From Arthrobacter sp. Y81 (lineage in GTDB: Bacteria > Actinomycetota > Actinomycetes > Actinomycetales > Micrococcaceae): a stretch of DNA of 64,000 nt. Shown in pieces: positions 8,937 through 18,845 of this stretch; the stretch's first letter is position 1, and every line of letters begins with the position of its first letter. The notes below the pieces were generated by a model that was not told the origin of the DNA, did no database searches, and worked only from the letters and a program-made list of their open reading frames with translations. The stretch covers positions 248,001 to 312,000 of the forward strand of contig NZ_PJIL01000001.1 of NCBI RefSeq assembly GCF_002929335.1, read 5' to 3'. Position numbers and translations under genes: made by a program.

Positions 8937-10688
8937 ATGTTCAGTTCTTCCGGTGGTTCGTCCTTTGTACAGGGGGCACTCGGCCCCGCCGCCAGGGAAG
9001 CATCGCTTGCGGCGCTCAAGGCGACAATGGAGCCGGGCAAGGAACTCGACATCCTCATCGTCGGTGGTGGCATCGTCGGGACCGGCGCTGCCCTCGATGC
9101 CGTCACGCGGGGCCTGAGTGTCGGCATCGTGGAGGCCAACGACTGGGCCGCAGGCACATCGTCGCGTTCCTCCAAACTCATTCACGGCGGACTGCGCTAC
9201 CTCGAAATGCTTGACTTCGGGCTCGTCAAGGAAGCGCTGCATGAACGCGGGCTGCTGCTGTCCGAGATCGCTCCGCACCTCGCCCGGCCGGTACCCTTCC
9301 TCTACCCGCTGACCAAGCCATTCTTCGAACGGCCCTACATCGGCGCCGGCATTGCCCTGTACGACGTCATGTCCATTTCCGGCGGGCACAAACGGGGCGT
9401 GCCGTTCCACAAGCACCTGAGCCGCCGCGGCACCCTGCGCGCTGCGCCGAGCCTGAAGGATGACGCCTTCGTCGGTTCCATCAGGTACTACGACGGGCAG
9501 GTGGACGACGCCAAATATGTGGCCAACCTGATCCGCACCGCCGCGCACTACGGCGCCCACGCCGTCAACCAGACGGCGGTAGTCGACTTCCTGCGCGAAG
9601 GCGAGCGGGTGGTGGGCGCCAAGGTGGTCAACCGCGAGGACGGCACCACCTTCAGCATCCGCGCCAAGCAGGTCATCAACGCAACGGGCGTGTGGACCGA
9701 CGAAACCCAGGCCATGGTGACGGACCGCGGGCAGCTGAAGGTGCGCGCTTCCAAGGGCATCCACCTCGTAGTGCCGCGCGACCGCTTCCAGTCAACCGTC
9801 GGACTGATCCTCCGGACCGAGAAATCCGTGCTCTTCGTTATCCCTTGGGGCCGGCACTGGATCATCGGCACCACGGACACCGACTGGCACCTGGACAAAG
9901 CCCACCCGGCGGCATCCAGCAAGGACATCGACTACATCCTTGAGCACGTCAACAAAGTGCTCAAGCGGCCCCTGACCAGGGAAGACGTGGAAGGCGTCTA
10001 CGCCGGGCTGCGTCCGCTCCTGGCCGGCGAGAACGACTCAACCGCCAAGCTTTCCCGCGAACATGTGGTGGCCCACCCGGTGCCGGGCCTCGTGGTGGTG
10101 GCCGGCGGAAAGTGGACCACCTACCGCGTCATGGCCAAGGACGCCGTCGATGAGGCCACCCGGAGCATGGACGAACGCGTGCCGCCGAGCTGCACCGATT
10201 CCATCCCGCTGCTCGGAGCCAACGGCTTTAAGGCGGCCTGGAACCGCCGGAACCGGACGGCCGAGGAGTCCGGCGTGCACGTGGCCCGGATTGAACACCT
10301 GCTCAACCGGTACGGCTCCATGGCCACCGAGGTCCTCGCGCTCATCAAGGAAAACCCGGCACTGGCCGAGCCGTTGCCGGGCGCCGACGACTACCTCCAG
10401 GCCGAAGCCGTCTACGCGGCCACGCATGAGGGGGCCCGTCACGTGCACGACGTATTGACGCGCAGAACCCGAATTTCCATAGAGTCGTGGGACCGGGGTG
10501 TGTCCGCTGTCCCGGTTGTCGCTAAGCTGATAGGAGAAATTCTTGGCTGGAGCGATGCGCAGCGCGAAAGCGAAATCAAGCATTACCTTGCCCGGGTGGA
10601 AGCCGAACGGCTCAGCCAGGAGCAGCCTGACGATGAATCTGCCGACGCCGCGCGCCTGGGCGTCGAGGACATCGTCCCGTTGCGGTGA
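8937..10688 (+). CDS. glpD: Glycerol-3-phosphate dehydrogenase, FAD-dependent
   Basis: Oxidises sn-glycerol-3-phosphate to dihydroxyacetone phosphate at the membrane and passes electrons to the quinone pool. The 583-aa length is typical of aerobic GlpD. The FAD-binding Rossmann motif (DILIVGGGIVGTG) is at residues 38-50, followed by the GTSSRSSKLIHGGLRYL segment typical of the family; the later IPWGRHWIIGTTDT and VYAGLRPL stretches are also family hallmarks. The ATG follows GGAGG at a good distance. The next gene (a PTS EIIA) starts 49 bases downstream, and no glpF or glpK is in the window. Confidence 0.95.
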   Translation: MFSSSGGSSFVQGALGPAAREASLAALKATMEPGKELDILIVGGGIVGTGAALDAVTRGLSVGIVEANDWAAGTSSRSSKLIHGGLRYLEMLDFGLVKEALHERGLLLSEIAPHLARPVPFLYPLTKPFFERPYIGAGIALYDVMSISGGHKRGVPFHKHLSRRGTLRAAPSLKDDAFVGSIRYYDGQVDDAKYVANLIRTAAHYGAHAVNQTAVVDFLREGERVVGAKVVNREDGTTFSIRAKQVINATGVWTDETQAMVTDRGQLKVRASKGIHLVVPRDRFQSTVGLILRTEKSVLFVIPWGRHWIIGTTDTDWHLDKAHPAASSKDIDYILEHVNKVLKRPLTREDVEGVYAGLRPLLAGENDSTAKLSREHVVAHPVPGLVVVAGGKWTTYRVMAKDAVDEATRSMDERVPPSCTDSIPLLGANGFKAAWNRRNRTAEESGVHVARIEHLLNRYGSMATEVLALIKENPALAEPLPGADDYLQAEAVYAATHEGARHVHDVLTRRTRISIESWDRGVSAVPVVAKLIGEILGWSDAQRESEIKHYLARVEAERLSQEQPDDESADAARLGVEDIVPLR

Positions 10689-10737
10689 CAAGGTGGATGA
10701 CTGACGTGCGCCTCCTGCCTCACTGAAGGGACACATC

Positions 10738-11226
10738 TTGGCGGAACCACTGGACCGGTACGATGCCGAACTCACCACACCGGACATGGTGATTCTCGAG
10801 CTTGATGCCGCTGACAAGGCGGACGCGGCAACCCAGCTGGCGGAACGGCTCTATGCGGCAGGGCGCGTAACGGACCTGGAAGGCTTCCTGAAGCACGTCA
10901 ATGCCCGCGAGCACCAGCTCGCCACCGGGCTGCCCGGCGGAGTCGGGCTGCCGCATGCCCGCAGCGAGTTCGTGTCCCGGACCTCCATTGCCGTTGGGGT
11001 CACCAAATATGGCAGGGCCCTGGACTTCGGCGCGACGGACGGACCGGCAACCGTGATCCTGCTGATCGCGACGCCGGCAAGTTCGTTCTCCGACCACCTT
11101 GAGGTTCTCGCCACGCTGGCCCGCTCGCTGTCAAAGGAATCATTCCGGGAATCCCTGCGCCGCGCTTACGATGCCGAAGTCATCGCCGAGCTCATCAACT
11201 CAAGCCTGGTGTTCTTCGACCACTAG
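10738..11226 (+). CDS. PTS EIIA domain protein (fructose/mannitol type)
   Basis: A 162-aa single-domain EIIA of the fructose/mannitol/Ntr family. The phosphorylatable histidine is His73 in LPHARS, within the typical G-VGLPHAR context, and the C-terminal half keeps the family pattern (VILLIATP, HLEVLATLARSL). The start is a TTG after a GAAGGG ribosome-binding site. No EIIB, EIIC, HPr or EI gene is nearby, so it is an orphan. It sits just after glpD in the same direction and may be co-transcribed, which would fit a regulatory link between PTS phosphorylation and glycerol use (inference). Confidence 0.88.
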   Translation: MAEPLDRYDAELTTPDMVILELDAADKADAATQLAERLYAAGRVTDLEGFLKHVNAREHQLATGLPGGVGLPHARSEFVSRTSIAVGVTKYGRALDFGATDGPATVILLIATPASSFSDHLEVLATLARSLSKESFRESLRRAYDAEVIAELINSSLVFFDH

Positions 11227-11282
11227 AGGGGATCCGGCTGCCCCGCAATAGCCGCGGTTCGTTGTTCTACACGAGGACGAAG

Positions 11283-11288
11283 TACGGT
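11283..11288 (+). promoter_or_regulatory. -10 box TACGGT of leaderless SURF1 gene
   Basis: TACGGT, six bases, then GTG at 11295; an out-of-frame ATG at 11291 lies inside the spacer. Confidence 0.55.
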
Positions 11289-11294
11289 TAATGT

Positions 11295-12182
11295 GTGTTG
11301 AAAACTGCCCTCAAACCCCGCTGGATCGCAGGCCTGGTCTTTGCGATCGTCATTTCCGGGGTTTTTGTGCTGCTCAGCCAGTGGCAATTCGGCCGATCAA
11401 CCCAACCTGAGGCCCCGGTTTCGACCGGGACCGAAGACACCAAGCCGCTTGTTTCGGTGCTGCAGCCGGGTGATTTCTTTCACGGCACCGCTGCCGACCA
11501 AATGGTCGCGGCAACAGGGTCCTACGATCCCGACAAGCAGGTTCTGGTGCCGGGCCGGCTCCACGACGGCGCTACCGGATACTGGGTGGTGTCGGCATTT
11601 TCGGTGCAGGATGCTCCGGTGCTGAGCGGTGTTGCTGCGTCACCCGGGACCTGGATCCCGGTGGCCCGCGGGTGGGTGGCCGCTCCCGCGGACGCGAGCC
11701 CCCCGCCGTCGGGCACTATTGAACTGACCGGACGGCTCCTGCCGTCCGAGGCGCCGCTGCCCAACACCGCCCCGGAACCCGGACGCGCCACTGCCGTATC
11801 CGTGGCCGAACTCATCAATGTCTGGGACATCAGCAGCTATCCGGGGTTTGTGGCGGCCACATCCGAGGTCGTCGGTGGCGCCGACGTCAGCGCTTCGGTC
11901 GTCAGCGGCGAGCTGAAGCCCCTGCACATCGGCCCGCAGCCGCCGGCGCAGCAAGTGAACTGGCTCAACCTGTTCTACTCCGTGGAATGGATCGTGTTTG
12001 CTGGCTTCGCCCTGTTCATCTGGTGGCGCATGGTGAAGGATGACTACCGCCGCGACCTCGAGGACGAGTTCGACGACGAGGACGACGAGCACCACCAGCA
12101 CACCGAAGAAACGCCGCAGTCAGCACAGCAAGCCAACCCGTCAGAAAAATCCAGCACGTCTGAACAAAAGGTACAGCCATGA
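11295..12182 (+). CDS. SURF1 family protein (cytochrome oxidase assembly)
   Basis: A 295-aa membrane protein of the SURF1 family, which helps place heme in the aa3-type cytochrome c oxidase. It has the expected two-helix layout: an N-terminal helix at ~9-29 ending in the family motif SQWQFGRS, a large extracytoplasmic domain with VPVARGWV-type and LTGRLLPSE segments, and a second helix at ~228-247 (WIVFAGFALFIWWRM). A long acidic, Gln/Ser-rich tail follows. The GTG start fits a leaderless promoter. The stop overlaps the next ATG by four bases (ATGA), so it is coupled to the DUF3817 gene; this pair before guaA is a common actinobacterial order. Confidence 0.9.
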   Translation: MLKTALKPRWIAGLVFAIVISGVFVLLSQWQFGRSTQPEAPVSTGTEDTKPLVSVLQPGDFFHGTAADQMVAATGSYDPDKQVLVPGRLHDGATGYWVVSAFSVQDAPVLSGVAASPGTWIPVARGWVAAPADASPPPSGTIELTGRLLPSEAPLPNTAPEPGRATAVSVAELINVWDISSYPGFVAATSEVVGGADVSASVVSGELKPLHIGPQPPAQQVNWLNLFYSVEWIVFAGFALFIWWRMVKDDYRRDLEDEFDDEDDEHHQHTEETPQSAQQANPSEKSSTSEQKVQP

Positions 12183-12691
12183 TCGATCCCAAGCCGGCCA
12201 TCCAGCCGCAGCAGTCCAAGACCAGCGGATCAGGCACCGTGAAAAAGCGTCGGTTCGGCGGGACGGAAGCCCAGATCCGGTCCGCTCTGAAGTTCTATAA
12301 AGTCCTGGCATACCTGACCGGTGGGATGCTCCTGCTGCTCTGCGCCGAACTGGTTGCGCGGTACGCCTTCGGCCAGTACCTGTTCGCAGGCGGAACCAAC
12401 GCGGTCACCGGCCAGCCGTTCGGCTTCGGGTTCGCCGACGCCGAGCCGCAGGGCGTGCTCGGGGGAGTGAACCTCTCGGTGGCTGTGCTGATTGTCCACG
12501 GCTGGATGTACGTCGTGTACCTGATGTCCAACTTCCGCCTGTGGTCGCTGATGCGGTGGCCGTTCGCGAAACTGATCCTCCTGGCACTGGGCGGCGTGAT
12601 TCCGTTCCTGTCGTTCATCGTGGAGAAGAAGTTCCACGCCGAGGTGGAAGCCGAACTCGCTGCGAATCCGCAGGCGTCCAAGCGCTACTGA
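12179..12691 (+). CDS. DUF3817 integral membrane protein
   Basis: A 170-aa protein with a basic, Ser/Gln-rich N-terminal tail (~40 aa) and three hydrophobic segments around 45-65, 95-118 and 128-150; the sequence FYKVLAYLTGGMLLLL near residue 40 is typical of DUF3817. Function is unknown. It overlaps the SURF1 gene by ATGA and lies 149 bases before guaA, which has its own promoter. Confidence 0.88.
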   Translation: MIDPKPAIQPQQSKTSGSGTVKKRRFGGTEAQIRSALKFYKVLAYLTGGMLLLLCAELVARYAFGQYLFAGGTNAVTGQPFGFGFADAEPQGVLGGVNLSVAVLIVHGWMYVVYLMSNFRLWSLMRWPFAKLILLALGGVIPFLSFIVEKKFHAEVEAELAANPQASKRY

Positions 12692-12827
12692 CCGAACCCG
12701 GGTCCTGCCGGCGTTCAGGCGTTGCCCGCACGATGCCTGCACCGGCGTTGGTGTGAGATCGCTAACGCCCGGGGCCGATTCGGGCCGCGGACGGCCGTCT
12801 CAACGTGCGACTCGGCAAGCGCCCAAG

Positions 12828-12833
12828 TAGTCT
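12828..12833 (+). promoter_or_regulatory. -10 box TAGTCT of leaderless guaA
   Basis: TAGTCT, six bases, then GTG at 12840; no ribosome-binding site. Confidence 0.6.
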
Positions 12834-12839
12834 AGGACG

Positions 12840-14429
12840 GTGACTACTCCCACTGCATCCCAGACTTCCCAGAAGCCGGTGCTGGTTGTTGACTACGGTG
12901 CCCAGTACGCGCAGCTGATTGCCCGCCGCGTCCGGGAAGCGAATGTGTATTCGGAAGTGGTTCCGCATACCTACTCCACCGAGCAGCTCCTGGCCAAGAA
13001 CCCCGCCGCCATCATCCTTTCGGGTGGCCCCTCCAGCGTGTACGCGGAAGGGGCGCCGAGTGTTGGTGCCGACCTGTTCGAAGCCGGAATCCCCGTCTTC
13101 GGCATCTGCTACGGCTTCCAGGCCATGGCCAACGCGCTGGGCGGGAAAGTAGACAAGACAGGCCTGCGCGAGTACGGCTCAACGCAGACCACCATCCTCG
13201 GGGAGGGCCGCTCCGTCCTTGAGGGGATGCCGCAGCACCAGACAACCTGGATGAGCCACGGCGACTCCGTGCACGAGGCGCCGGAAGGCTTTGAAGTGCT
13301 GGCGACGACCGCCGGCGCGGAAGTGGCGGCATTCGCCAACGAAGAGAAGTGCCTTTACGGCGTGCAGTGGCACCCAGAGGTGAAGCACTCGGCCTACGGC
13401 CAGCAGGTCCTCGAGAACTTCCTGTTCAAGGGCGCCAAGCTTGAACCGAACTGGACCACGGGGAACATCCTCGAGGAACAGGTTGACCGTATCCGCAAGC
13501 AGATCGGTGACGCCAGGGTTATCTGCGGCCTCTCCGGCGGCGTCGACTCCGCCGTGGCGGCAGCCCTGGTCCAGCGCGCGGTGGGCGACCAGCTGACCTG
13601 TGTGTTCGTGGACCACGGCCTGCTGCGCGAAGGCGAAGCAGAGCAGGTTGAACGCGATTTCGTGGCCGCCACGGGCGTCAAGCTCTACGTCGCCAACGAG
13701 CAGGAGCGGTTCCAAGCTGCCCTGGCCGGGGTCAGCGATCCCGAGACCAAGCGCAAGATCATCGGCCGCGAGTTCATCCGTGCGTTCGAGGAAGCCGAAC
13801 TGGCCATCATTGCCGAGGCTGCTGCGCACGGCGAAAAGATCAAGTTCCTGGTGCAGGGGACCCTGTACCCGGACGTCGTCGAATCCGGCGGCGGCGAAGG
13901 TGCAGCCAACATCAAGAGCCACCACAACGTGGGCGGCCTGCCGGAAGACCTGCAGTTCGAGCTCGTCGAGCCGCTTCGTGCGCTGTTCAAGGACGAGGTC
14001 CGCGCTGTCGGTGCCCAGCTGGGATTGCCGCAGGAAATCGTCGGCCGCCAGCCGTTCCCGGGTCCGGGACTCGGCATCCGCATCGTCGGCGAAGTGACTA
14101 AGGAACGTCTGGACCTGCTCCGCAAGGCCGACGCGATTGCCCGTGCCGAGCTGACCGCCGCCGGCCTGGACAACGAAGTGTGGCAGATGCCGGTTGTCCT
14201 GCTGGCAGACGTCCGCAGCGTCGGCGTTATGGGCGACGGCCGCACCTACGGCCACCCGATCGTTCTTCGTCCCGTTTCGTCCGAGGACGCCATGACCGCC
14301 GACTGGTCACGGCTTCCGTACGACCTGCTGGCGAAAATCTCCAACCGCATCACCAACGAGGTGGAAGGCGTCAACCGCGTGGTGCTGGACGTGACCAGCA
14401 AGCCGCCGGGAACCATCGAGTGGGAATAG
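12840..14429 (+). CDS. guaA: GMP synthase (glutamine-hydrolysing)
   Basis: Converts XMP to GMP with ATP and glutamine. The 529-aa length and domain order are standard: an N-terminal class I glutamine amidotransferase domain (nucleophile Cys90 in GICYGFQ; His and Glu in WHPEVKH), then the ATP-pyrophosphatase domain with the P-loop [14 protein letters not shown] around 224, and a C-terminal dimerisation domain ending in KPPGTIEWE. The GTG start sits directly after a -10 box. A GNRA-loop terminator follows the stop, so the gene is monocistronic. With guaB and guaB3 nearby it completes IMP to GMP conversion. Confidence 0.98.
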   Translation: MTTPTASQTSQKPVLVVDYGAQYAQLIARRVREANVYSEVVPHTYSTEQLLAKNPAAIILSGGPSSVYAEGAPSVGADLFEAGIPVFGICYGFQAMANALGGKVDKTGLREYGSTQTTILGEGRSVLEGMPQHQTTWMSHGDSVHEAPEGFEVLATTAGAEVAAFANEEKCLYGVQWHPEVKHSAYGQQVLENFLFKGAKLEPNWTTGNILEEQVDRIRKQIGDARVICGLSGGVDSAVAAALVQRAVGDQLTCVFVDHGLLREGEAEQVERDFVAATGVKLYVANEQERFQAALAGVSDPETKRKIIGREFIRAFEEAELAIIAEAAAHGEKIKFLVQGTLYPDVVESGGGEGAANIKSHHNVGGLPEDLQFELVEPLRALFKDEVRAVGAQLGLPQEIVGRQPFPGPGLGIRIVGEVTKERLDLLRKADAIARAELTAAGLDNEVWQMPVVLLADVRSVGVMGDGRTYGHPIVLRPVSSEDAMTADWSRLPYDLLAKISNRITNEVEGVNRVVLDVTSKPPGTIEWE

Positions 14430-14436
14430 CACTTTG

Positions 14437-14476
14437 AGTGGCCGGTCTCAGCAATGAGGCCGGCCACTTTGCTTTA
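14437..14476 (+). terminator. Rho-independent terminator after guaA
   Basis: A 14-bp stem (one G-T pair) closed by a GCAA tetraloop of the stable GNRA class, followed by a T-rich stretch (TTGCTTTATT). Confidence 0.9.
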
Positions 14477-14546
14477 TTCACGCTAAATCCGGCGCAATTT
14501 TGCCCCGTCCCAGTGTTGCGGTCTCTCACTGGGCCCCGATTCGGGC

Positions 14547-14552
14547 TACGCT
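14547..14552 (+). promoter_or_regulatory. -10 box TACGCT of the helicase-like gene
   Basis: TACGCT lies seven bases before the ATG at 14560. Confidence 0.45.
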
Positions 14553-14559
14553 CGAAAGT

Positions 14560-17500
14560 ATGCCGGTATGGTCCAGGGCGTCACGTGCAAGCGCAGAAAA
14601 GAAGGCAGTAGTGTCAGTTGGTCAAGGCCTCCCAGAGGGCTCCGAGGAGCTCAAAAAGTGGCTGTCGGGGCTTAAGCCGGTCACCGGAGCAGACACGATG
14701 CTGCGCTTTACGAAGACGCCGGAAGGGTCCATCGACCTCACGCATGCCCATCCGTCCGGTTTGGCCCAGCTCATGGCTGGACGGCGTACGCGCCTGTCCA
14801 CGCTGATCCGCGACCACGATCAGTACGTTGTCGCCGCGAGGGCTTCGCGCAACCTCCGCTCCAAGATTTTCGAACTCGGGAACGACCGCGGCATCGATGC
14901 AGGCTACTTTTCGGCCGGGACGGTGTCCTGGACATCGGCCGTCGGCGGAAAGCCCCAGCGGGTGTCTGCGCCGGTGATGCTCACCGCGATTTCCCTGACC
15001 GTCCGCCCGGGCGAGGATGACTACGAGCTCCAGCTGACTGAGCAGGCCCACATCAACCCGGCTCTCATCCGGCACCTGAAGAGCATCCACGGCATCGTGT
15101 TCGACGTCAACGCCGTGACCCGGATGGCCTACAGCACGGCCCGGTTCGATCCCCTGCCCGTCCTGGACCGCCTGGGCACCCTCATCAAACCCATTCACGG
15201 GGCGGACGTGGAGCACAATCTGCTCGTTTCAACGTTTGCGGACCTCTCCGGGAACCTCGACGACCCGTGGATCAACCAGAACAATGCCGTAGTGGCAGCC
15301 CTGGCCCGCGCCGCCGCCGGGGAGGCCGTGGACGTTGCCGAACTGGCGGAAGACCGCTTCCAGGACATCGACCAGCGGGATCCTGCCGACGAGCTGTTGC
15401 TGCTCGACGCCGACGCCGACCAGCAGTATATGGTGGACGCCGTGCGCGCCGGCGACTCCCTCGTTGTCAGCAGCCCGCCGGGAACGGGCCAGACCCAGAC
15501 CGCCATCAACACCATCGGCGCGCTGGTGGACGAAGGCAAGACCGTCCTGGTGGTGGGCGACCGCCGTGCCAGCCTCAGCGAGATTGCCGGCCAGCTGGAG
15601 ACGCTCGGCCTGGAGTCCATCCTGTTTGCGCTGTCCGGAACGGCGTCGCCCCTGCAGCTCAAGGGTCAGCTGGTGCGTGCCATTGTGCGGAATGAGAAGT
15701 CACTTCAGCCCCAGCTCGAGAACCTGCACACCACCCTGGCCGAGCACCGGCACGCGCTCATGGACCACGTGGCATCCTTGCATAACGTCCGCCAGCGGTG
15801 GGGGTGCTCGCCTTATCAGGCCATGCAGTCGCTGGCTGAACTGACGTCCATCCAGCCGGCTCCCGCCACGACCGTGCGGCTGAAGCGGAGCGTCCTGGAC
15901 AACATCCGGGACCGTGAGGAGCTGGCCGGCCGCCTGCACCGGGCGGCCGAACTCGGCAGCTTCAGCCGGGCATCCACCACCAGCCCCTGGCACGGCGCAC
16001 GGCTCCTGACCCGCAAGGAAACCGAGGAGGCGCAGGAGGTTGCGCGCTCGGTTGAGAAGAACCTGCCGGTGCTCCGCAACCGCATGAACGAGGTGGCCGA
16101 GCACGCCCAGATCCGCCTCGGAGCCACATTCGCGGAGTGGGGCGCCCAGCTGGAGCTGCTGATGGCCGTTCGGGAGAGCCTGGATAAATTCACTCCGGAT
16201 ATCTTTGACAGGCCGGTCCACGACCTCATCTCCGCGACCGCCACGTCCCCGTGGCGTCGTGAGCGGAACATCGAGATGCCGTCCATGCAGCGTTCGCGGT
16301 TGCGCCGTGTCGCCAAGGAATACGTCCGTCCCGGCGTGCACATTTCCGACCTCCACAGCTCATTGGTGCTGGTCCAGGAGCAGCGGGCGCTTTGGGCGGG
16401 CTACGCGACCACGCAGCGACACCCTGCAGTGCCCTCCGGCCTGGGCGAAGTGAACGTGATGTACCGCAGCCTTGAGCGTGAACTGGTCCAGCTGGGTGCG
16501 GCCGTGAAGTACACGGCCGCCGGCGGCGACCTCCAGCACACACCGTATGAAGAACTGATGGGGCGCCTGGAGCGGCTGGTGGCGGACACCCGGACGCTCA
16601 AGACGCTTCCGGAGCGGACGTTGCTCATTGAGAACATGCGTGAGCACGGGCTCGGGGAACTGCTCGCCGACCTGGCTGACCGCGAAGTACCCGCGGAGTC
16701 CGTCGCGTCGGAGCTGGAACTCGCCTGGTGGCAGTCCGCCCTGGAAGCGATGATCAGCGGCGATGACTACCTGGCAATGTCCGACGGCGACGCTCTCCGG
16801 CAGCTCGAAGCCGAGTACCGTTTGGCGGACAATGCGCACATCGCCAGCGGGGCGGCGCGGCTGCGGTGGGCCCTCGCCGAGCGCTGGCGCGCCGGCATCG
16901 GCGAAAACCCCCGCCAGGCCGACCTGCTTCGGAGCCTCCTGAAGGATGGCCGGGTCACCCTGGCCGCCCTCACGGCACAGGCCCCCGCGCTGGTTCCCAT
17001 GCTGGTGCCGGTCTGGTCCGTCAGCCCCTACCTCATGACGGGATTGCTGCCGGCCGAGCAGAAGTTCGACGCCGTGGTTATCCTCGATGCGGAGGCGACG
17101 TCCCTGCAGGCCGTCCTTCCGGCGATCGCCCGGGCAAGGCAGGTCATCGCGTTCGGCGACGACAAGATCGCAAGCCCCCGCACGTTCACCGTGGGCGTCG
17201 AACGGCTCGCTGCGGGCGAGACCGCCCACCAGAGCGTTGAGAGTGCGTACACCGCGTTGTCCGCAGTGCTGCCCACGCGGAGGCTGACTTCCGTGTACCG
17301 GGCGGTCGACGAAGACCTCGTGCTGCAGCTGAGCAAGAGCTTCTACGGCGGCCGCCTCCGCAGGCTTCCCGAGGGACAGACAGCCACCGGACTGGACCGG
17401 GCCCTGCTGGTGGAGTACCTGCCCGACGGCACCGGCCTTCCGAGCGCTGACCAGGAAGGCGTGGAATCGGCGGTCGCCGAGGTAAACCGGGTGGTTGGCC

Positions 17501-18795
17501 TCGTGTTTGAGCACGCCCGGCTGCGGCCCCGGACCTCGCTCGCCGTGGTTACGGCGAGTCTCCGCCACGCTGCCAGGATCGGTGAGGCCATCCGGCTGCA
17601 GCTGCCCAACTACCCGCTGCTGGCAAGTTTCTTCACGGCCGGAGCCGAATCCTTCCGTGTGGTGGATTTGGAACGCGCCCAGGGCCTGGTCCGCGACCAC
17701 GTGATCTTTTCCCCGGGGTATGGCCGCACGCCGCATGGCCGTGCGCTCCACAATTTCGGTCCGTTGTCCGCCGAAGGCGGGAGGGAGAAATTCGCGCTGG
17801 CCATGACCCGTGCCCGGCGTTCCCTCCACGTACTCAGCTGCTTCAAACCGGAAGACCTGGACGTCAGCCGCCTCAGCCACGGCGCCGTCGACTTTTATGA
17901 ACTCCTTGACCGTGAGATTGCCGGCAACACTGATCTCGGGACCCCTGCGTCCCGTGCAGCCGCGAGCGAACAGGCACTGGGTGCCGACCCCCTCGTGGCC
18001 GACCTGGGCGACAGGCTGCGTGCCCGCGGCGCCAGGGTCTGGCACCAGTACGACGGCGTTATCGACGTGGCTGCGGCCGCGGACCCGGTGAATTCCATCG
18101 GTCAGGATGATGCTGAAATCCCCAGGCCCGTCGCCATTGAGTCCGACGGCACGGAGCAATACCGGCGAATGAGCGTGCGGGAACGGAGCCGGCTGCGTCC
18201 GCAGCTGCTGGAACGGCTGGGCTGGCGCTACATGCCTCTCTGGACCATCGAAGTGTTCACTGATCCTTCCGCTTGTGCCGACCGGATCGGCGGCTACTTG
18301 GGGCTGGAGAAGCCGGCAGTCACCGGATTCGCACCCGCTTCGCAGGGGTTTTTCGAGGACGATGTGGACAACCTGACGCTCACCAGCACCGAGCGTGGCA
18401 GCGAGGCCTTCCAGGAGGACGCATCCGGGACCGAGCCTCGCGACGAGGACCGCAGCGGGTCCGGGACCGTGGCATCGACGGGCAATCCCTCGGTACCCTT
18501 GGAACAGGGCGGCGCGGGCGGGGATGAGCCCATGACTGCCGGACCCGGTTCAGTGGAGTACAGCAAGGAAGACGGCATGGAGAAGAACAGCAGCGAAGCG
18601 GCCAACCAGGGCGGCGTCCCCGGCTCGAGGGCCGACGAGGCCAACCGGAGCCGCCAGACCGCGGGCGTCGGCGTGCCCGCCGGAGTGCTGCCGAACAAGG
18701 CCGCTGAGGACGATCCGAAGCGCTGGGGCGATCACGCCTCGGATTACGACCACGATGCATGGCTTCAGGAACAGAAACCGCCGCACTGGGGCTGA
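14560..18795 (+). CDS. Large SF1 helicase-like protein with degenerate ATPase motifs
   Basis: A ~1411-aa protein with the outline of UPF1/DNA2-type superfamily 1 helicases. The Walker A region near residue 311 reads PPGTGQTQT, with Gln where the essential lysine is expected. The motif II region (VVILDAEAT, 843-846) has Ala between the acidic residues instead of the DEAx order. The C-terminal motifs are recognisable: VIFSPGYGRTPHG, NFGPLSAEGG, and motif VI-like AMTRARRSL. After that comes a domain (~1145-1230) resembling the small nuclease-like module often fused to such helicases, then a ~170-aa low-complexity acidic tail ending in EQKPPHWG. It may be a non-hydrolysing scaffold or use an atypical site. 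I chose ATG 14560 (seven bases from a -10 box); a GTG at 14611 after AGAAGG is an alternative. It stands alone. Confidence 0.75.
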   Translation: MPVWSRASRASAEKKAVVSVGQGLPEGSEELKKWLSGLKPVTGADTMLRFTKTPEGSIDLTHAHPSGLAQLMAGRRTRLSTLIRDHDQYVVAARASRNLRSKIFELGNDRGIDAGYFSAGTVSWTSAVGGKPQRVSAPVMLTAISLTVRPGEDDYELQLTEQAHINPALIRHLKSIHGIVFDVNAVTRMAYSTARFDPLPVLDRLGTLIKPIHGADVEHNLLVSTFADLSGNLDDPWINQNNAVVAALARAAAGEAVDVAELAEDRFQDIDQRDPADELLLLDADADQQYMVDAVRAGDSLVVSSPPGTGQTQTAINTIGALVDEGKTVLVVGDRRASLSEIAGQLETLGLESILFALSGTASPLQLKGQLVRAIVRNEKSLQPQLENLHTTLAEHRHALMDHVASLHNVRQRWGCSPYQAMQSLAELTSIQPAPATTVRLKRSVLDNIRDREELAGRLHRAAELGSFSRASTTSPWHGARLLTRKETEEAQEVARSVEKNLPVLRNRMNEVAEHAQIRLGATFAEWGAQLELLMAVRESLDKFTPDIFDRPVHDLISATATSPWRRERNIEMPSMQRSRLRRVAKEYVRPGVHISDLHSSLVLVQEQRALWAGYATTQRHPAVPSGLGEVNVMYRSLERELVQLGAAVKYTAAGGDLQHTPYEELMGRLERLVADTRTLKTLPERTLLIENMREHGLGELLADLADREVPAESVASELELAWWQSALEAMISGDDYLAMSDGDALRQLEAEYRLADNAHIASGAARLRWALAERWRAGIGENPRQADLLRSLLKDGRVTLAALTAQAPALVPMLVPVWSVSPYLMTGLLPAEQKFDAVVILDAEATSLQAVLPAIARARQVIAFGDDKIASPRTFTVGVERLAAGETAHQSVESAYTALSAVLPTRRLTSVYRAVDEDLVLQLSKSFYGGRLRRLPEGQTATGLDRALLVEYLPDGTGLPSADQEGVESAVAEVNRVVGLVFEHARLRPRTSLAVVTASLRHAARIGEAIRLQLPNYPLLASFFTAGAESFRVVDLERAQGLVRDHVIFSPGYGRTPHGRALHNFGPLSAEGGREKFALAMTRARRSLHVLSCFKPEDLDVSRLSHGAVDFYELLDREIAGNTDLGTPASRAAASEQALGADPLVADLGDRLRARGARVWHQYDGVIDVAAAADPVNSIGQDDAEIPRPVAIESDGTEQYRRMSVRERSRLRPQLLERLGWRYMPLWTIEVFTDPSACADRIGGYLGLEKPAVTGFAPASQGFFEDDVDNLTLTSTERGSEAFQEDASGTEPRDEDRSGSGTVASTGNPSVPLEQGGAGGDEPMTAGPGSVEYSKEDGMEKNSSEAANQGGVPGSRADEANRSRQTAGVGVPAGVLPNKAAEDDPKRWGDHASDYDHDAWLQEQKPPHWG

Positions 18796-18845
18796 CAGGC
18801 GTGCTCCTCGGGAGCGGGCCGGCCGTTGACCGGCTAGCAGTACAG

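Noticed and set aside
11291..11293. ATG just before the SURF1 GTG
   Set aside because: Out of frame with SURF1 and within the promoter spacer.
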